Below the pieces are notes generated by a model. The model worked only from the letters and a program-made list of their open reading frames with translations, had not been told where the DNA came from and ran no database searches. The position numbers and the translations under genes were made by a program. This document shows, piece after piece, positions 6,367 to 8,399 of a stretch of 8,399 nucleotides of DNA. The number at the start of each line of letters is the position of its first letter. Positions within the stretch are counted from its first letter, which is position 1. Source of the stretch: Verrucomicrobiota bacterium (lineage in GTDB: Bacteria; Verrucomicrobiota; Verrucomicrobiia; Chthoniobacterales; UBA10450); contig QHPM01000222.1 of NCBI GenBank assembly GCA_003219095.1, forward strand, positions 1 through 8,399. Direction: 5' to 3'.

Positions 6367-6395
6367 AGAGTCCGATGCGAAAGCAATCGGACCCT
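6367..6395 (-). repeat. Hairpin at the stop of the SCP2-like gene (possible weak terminator)
   Basis: AGAGTCCGAT (6367-6376) pairs with ATCGGACCCT (6386-6395) as a 10-bp stem with one wobble, around a 9-nt loop. The TAG stop of the SCP2-like gene (6394-6396, minus) overlaps the foot. It lies where a terminator for the permease-SCP2 operon would be expected, but no T-run follows on the minus strand, so a classical intrinsic terminator is not supported. It could instead protect the mRNA 3' end. Confidence 0.45.
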
Positions 6396-6798
6396 AGGGG
6401 AATATTTCGTCGAGCTTTCGCGCCGCGGCCTGACTGCCGTGGATTTTCAGTCGGCCGGTAAAAAAGGCCCATTTGCCGCCGAGCGTGCCATTGGAAAGGG
6501 CAACCCAATTGTTGTCGCTGGTGATAAACGTAACGTCGGGGTTGTCGGTTTTCCCCCGCCCCATTTGGAATTTGCCGTCATTCACTTCGATCCACCATTC
6601 CCCACCATTCGGGCCGCTGAGCTGCCACTGATACCGCAAGTGAACCCCTTTTGCCTTGTCCGCTTGAAAACTCTGCCGCATTCCATCGAACACCTCTTGT
6701 GGCGTCGAATTTGGCGGCTGATTCGACGCGGCAATGATTGTGCCCAAGCCAGTTGCAACGGCCACGCTCGCAATTCTCAGAAAAATCACGGGTTTCAT
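6394..6798 (-). CDS. Exported SCP2-like (sterol carrier fold) lipid-binding protein
   Basis: This 134-residue protein has an N-terminal signal peptide (MKPVIFLRIASVAVATGLGT..., predicted cleavage near 24-25) and an SCP2-type domain from about 32 to 133. Seen: the opening helix TPQEVFDGMRQSFQADKA, the strands HLRYQWQLSG, EWWIEVNDGKFQMGRG and PDVTFITSDNNWVALSNG, and the closing GKWAFFTGRLKIHG with a final helix QAAARKLDEIF. SCP2 folds bind hydrophobic ligands such as sterols, fatty acids or hopanoids in a tunnel. Most bacterial members are cytoplasmic, so a secreted one is less usual. The start is ambiguous: GAGGAG touches the ATG directly, while a GTG at codon 4 (6789) sits 9 nt from it, the ideal spacing. 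The gene lies 58 bp downstream of the ABC permease on the same strand and is probably co-transcribed with it. Confidence 0.78.
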   Translation of the reverse strand: MKPVIFLRIASVAVATGLGTIIAASNQPPNSTPQEVFDGMRQSFQADKAKGVHLRYQWQLSGPNGGEWWIEVNDGKFQMGRGKTDNPDVTFITSDNNWVALSNGTLGGKWAFFTGRLKIHGSQAAARKLDEIFP

Positions 6799-6804
6799 CT
6801 CCTC
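6799..6804 (-). promoter_or_regulatory. Strong Shine-Dalgarno (GAGGAG) that questions the ATG start
   Basis: GAGGAG on the minus strand abuts the ATG at 6798 with zero spacing. The GTG at 6789-6787 in the same frame lies 9 nt away, which is normal spacing. Either the GTG is used, shortening the protein by three residues and removing the n-region Lys, or initiation at the ATG relies on other features. Confidence 0.55.
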
Positions 6805-6856
6805 AATTAATCAAATCAGCATCGTTCCGATCGCTTCAATCGGCCGTCTTAACCCG

Positions 6857-8044
6857 TTACTCTTCGATCCGTCGGAGCAAGAATGCCGCCCCGATGAAGG
6901 TGACGAGCGCACCGGCAAATAGCACAATGAGATCTGCCAGGTAAAACCCTGCTCCGGCGTGATACATATTTACCAGCCGGAAAGCGCGGCAGAAATGTGT
7001 CAGAGGGAAAACCTCCGAGAGGCTTTGGATTATTTTCGGCAATTGTTCGAGCGGGGCGAATGCGCCGGACAAGACAAAGACCGGAAGCAAAAAGAAGACG
7101 GAGAATTGAATCGCTTGCGTCTGCGTCTTGGAAAAGGCGGAGATAAGCAGGCCGAGTCCAAGGGAACAAAGTAAAAAGAGCAGACAGATCAGCATCAGTG
7201 CGAGCGGTTGGTAGAATTGCACGTGAAAATGAAAGCCAGCTACAAGCGTGATCACCGCGATAAGGACAATCGAGACCCCGAGATAGGGCAAAATTTTCCC
7301 GATCACAATTTCGCCGCGTTTAAGCGAAGTGACCATCAGTTGGTAAAGCGTTCCGGATTCGCGTTCGCGTGCGATGGTGCAGGCCATCAACGTGACGGTG
7401 AGCAATTGCAAAATCAGTCCGATGATTCCCGGAATAACGTAATCGATGAACCGTGATTTCGGGTTGTAGAGAATCTTGCTCTCGGCCGACCACGCTTCCA
7501 TCAGCGAGACGAATTGTTTGCGGATCTGCACCGGCAATTTTTTTCCGAGCTCGATCACTTCCTCTGGAAGGTTCTCCACAATAATATCGCGCTCTTTCAT
7601 TTGGAAATCGGCCAGGCTTTTCTGGACCGCGCCCTCTGCCGCTGACGCTGTATTGATGTCGCTTCCGTCGAGATAAAGTGGGAGCGGCTTCGGGTTTCCC
7701 GCGCTCAACGAATCGCTCCAACCCTGCGGGATGACGAGCGCGGCCTGGACGCGGTTGGCGAGGAGATTGGATTCGTTCGTGATCTCTGGCGAGGCCTCTC
7801 GCCAGCGGAAGGTTTTGTTCTGCAAAACGATATCGATGAATCGCTGCGTCCGCGGGGTGTTGTCGCGATTGATCAGCATTGCCGGGACGTCGCTGATCTC
7901 GCTCGTTTCAAAAGCGTGACCGAAGAGCAGGGTGAAAAGCGGCGGCAAAATGAGGAGCAAAAGCAGCACGCGTCGGTCGCGATAAATGTGGAGAAACTCC
8001 TTGTAAGCAACGCTGGCAATGGCGTGGAAGGAGGCCGAGTTCAT
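6857..8044 (-). CDS. ABC-2 type transporter permease (YhhJ/YbhR/YbhS-like)
   Basis: This is a 395-residue inner-membrane permease of the ABC-2 family. Seen: an N-terminal cytoplasmic helix VAYKEFLHIYRDRRV, TM1 at about 26-43, and a large periplasmic domain (about 45-200) ending in the family-typical YNPKSRFIDYVIPGIIGLIL. The hallmark RERESGTLYQLMVTSLKRGEIVIGK lies at about 226-250, and four or more TM segments follow up to about 388. Such permeases pair with an ATPase, often with a second permease and a membrane-fusion protein, to export drugs, lipids or polysaccharides. The ATPase must lie elsewhere, since the only gene immediately upstream is a four-helix-bundle ORF. ATG 8044 matches the family start; an open frame to 8233 runs through a repeat array and is not used. 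The SCP2-like gene follows after 58 bp. Substrate unknown. Confidence 0.88.
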   Translation of the reverse strand: MNSASFHAIASVAYKEFLHIYRDRRVLLLLLILPPLFTLLFGHAFETSEISDVPAMLINRDNTPRTQRFIDIVLQNKTFRWREASPEITNESNLLANRVQAALVIPQGWSDSLSAGNPKPLPLYLDGSDINTASAAEGAVQKSLADFQMKERDIIVENLPEEVIELGKKLPVQIRKQFVSLMEAWSAESKILYNPKSRFIDYVIPGIIGLILQLLTVTLMACTIARERESGTLYQLMVTSLKRGEIVIGKILPYLGVSIVLIAVITLVAGFHFHVQFYQPLALMLICLLFLLCSLGLGLLISAFSKTQTQAIQFSVFFLLPVFVLSGAFAPLEQLPKIIQSLSEVFPLTHFCRAFRLVNMYHAGAGFYLADLIVLFAGALVTFIGAAFLLRRIEE

Positions 8045-8134
8045 GAGATCGTTGTTAGGGAACGCGTGCCGCGGCCGAAGCCGGTAAATATTTGAGCGGC
8101 GAACGGGTGCGAGATTAAAAACAACAAAGGGAAA

Positions 8135-8169
8135 CGCCCAACGCCGAACGCCGAACACCCAACGCCGAA
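8135..8169. repeat. Five-unit heptamer tandem repeat (CGCCGAA/CGCCCAA type)
   Basis: Five exact 7-bp units stand head to tail: CGCCCAA, CGCCGAA, CGCCGAA, CACCCAA and CGCCGAA. They start 20 bp downstream of the stop of the four-helix gene (minus strand) and lie about 90 bp upstream of the permease start. The inverse type, TTGGGCG, is found in three decayed units at 6282-6302. The unit length equals that of the unrelated-looking CGTCATT array at 1397-1417. The remaining bases 8045-8134 show no gene and no convincing promoter. Confidence 0.8.
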
Positions 8170-8189
8170 TAGTAATTTCTGTGGCGTCA

Positions 8190-8399
8190 TCACGTGCTGC
8201 GTCCCCGCTCAGTTGTCCGCACACTTGCGACAAAAATTCTGATCAGTTCTTCGGCTTCAGCGAGGCATGCGACCAAACGCGGATCTCGATTCATGTTCTT
8301 GAGCCGTGATACCAGCCTGAGCCACCGTCGGGTTTCGCGCAGCTCCTTGAGGCAGACCTTAAGCTTATGGATAAAATCTTTGCGGGACTCCGCAGACTC
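8190..8399 (-). CDS. Four-helix-bundle protein (23S rRNA IVS / S23 type), N-terminus beyond window edge
   Basis: The minus-strand frame entering at 8399 is open for 69 codons to a TGA at 8192-8190. The residues match the C-terminal half of the four-helix-bundle family first seen in 23S rRNA intervening sequences: ESAESRKDFIHKLKVCLKEL, then RETRRWLRLV, and the last helix CLAEAEELIRIFVASVRTTE. Full members have about 115-130 residues, so roughly half is missing to the right and the start cannot be seen. The family includes Avd, the accessory protein of diversity-generating retroelements, but most stand-alone members have no known role. No rRNA sequence or reverse transcriptase is in the window. 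The gene lies next to a five-unit heptamer array and in front of an ABC permease with which it has no obvious functional link. Confidence 0.8.
   Translation of the reverse strand, partial: ESAESRKDFIHKLKVCLKELRETRRWLRLVSRLKNMNRDPRLVACLAEAEELIRIFVASVRTTERGRST

Noticed and set aside
6235..6810. 191-codon plus-strand ORF
   Set aside because: It begins inside repeats and runs antisense through the SCP2-like gene; its first part is a translation of the heptamer region.
6857..8233. Extended permease start at 8233
   Set aside because: The extra 63 residues translate the heptamer array and overlap the four-helix gene; the family N-terminus begins at the ATG at 8044.
8190..8399. Diversity-generating retroelement
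   Set aside because: The four-helix protein resembles Avd, but no reverse transcriptase, template repeat or variable repeat is visible; only the sequence beyond the right edge could change this.

Overview
The window is a stretch of bacterial chromosome with moderately high GC, densely packed genes, and short spacers full of repeats. It encodes housekeeping and envelope proteins and contains no phage, plasmid, CRISPR, rRNA or tRNA signal. The mix suggests a soil-type Verrucomicrobiota genome: a GYF_2/Yip1 membrane protein, a stand-alone four-helix-bundle (23S IVS-type) gene, a beta-barrel protein ending in Phe, and intergenic heptamer arrays of the CGTCATT and CGCCGAA types. That assignment is inference, because no phylogenetic marker is present.

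Left part (1-1473). A GYF_2 + Yip1 membrane protein, cut by the left edge (1-583, minus), is followed by an AlkA-type DNA glycosylase (652-1284, minus). A GTAG-bounded palindromic element sits at the glycosylase stop codon. The spacer between the glycosylase and the next, divergent gene carries a long inverted repeat and a heptamer array.

Centre (1474-5290). On the plus strand are a UPF0173 metallo-beta-lactamase-fold hydrolase and a small-molecule/LPS-kinase-like protein. The kinase gene converges on, and overlaps by 292 bp, an HpnL-like membrane flippase on the minus strand. Behind the flippase lies a PAP2 phosphatase on the same strand, separated by a second GTAG...CTAC-bounded element. 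Kinase, flippase and PAP2 phosphatase are all plausible parts of lipid or lipid-carrier handling at the envelope, but no pathway is fixed by sequence here. A spacer of about 366 bp separates the PAP2 gene from the next, divergent gene.

Right part (5291-8399). A secreted beta-barrel outer-membrane protein (plus) is followed by a composite repeat region. Then, all on the minus strand, come an exported SCP2-like lipid-binding protein, an ABC-2 permease and, at the right edge, the C-terminal half of a four-helix-bundle protein that is open at the window end. The permease and SCP2 genes (58 bp apart) look like an operon. The ATPase partner is not in the window, and the four-helix gene with its heptamer array stands where an operon partner would be expected.

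No single undescribed defence or mobile system could be demonstrated. The strongest oddities are the paired GTAG-type REP/BIME-like elements, the two families of 7-bp tandem repeats (once joined at one locus), the long antiparallel overlap with third codon positions facing each other, and the four-helix cassette beside an ABC permease.
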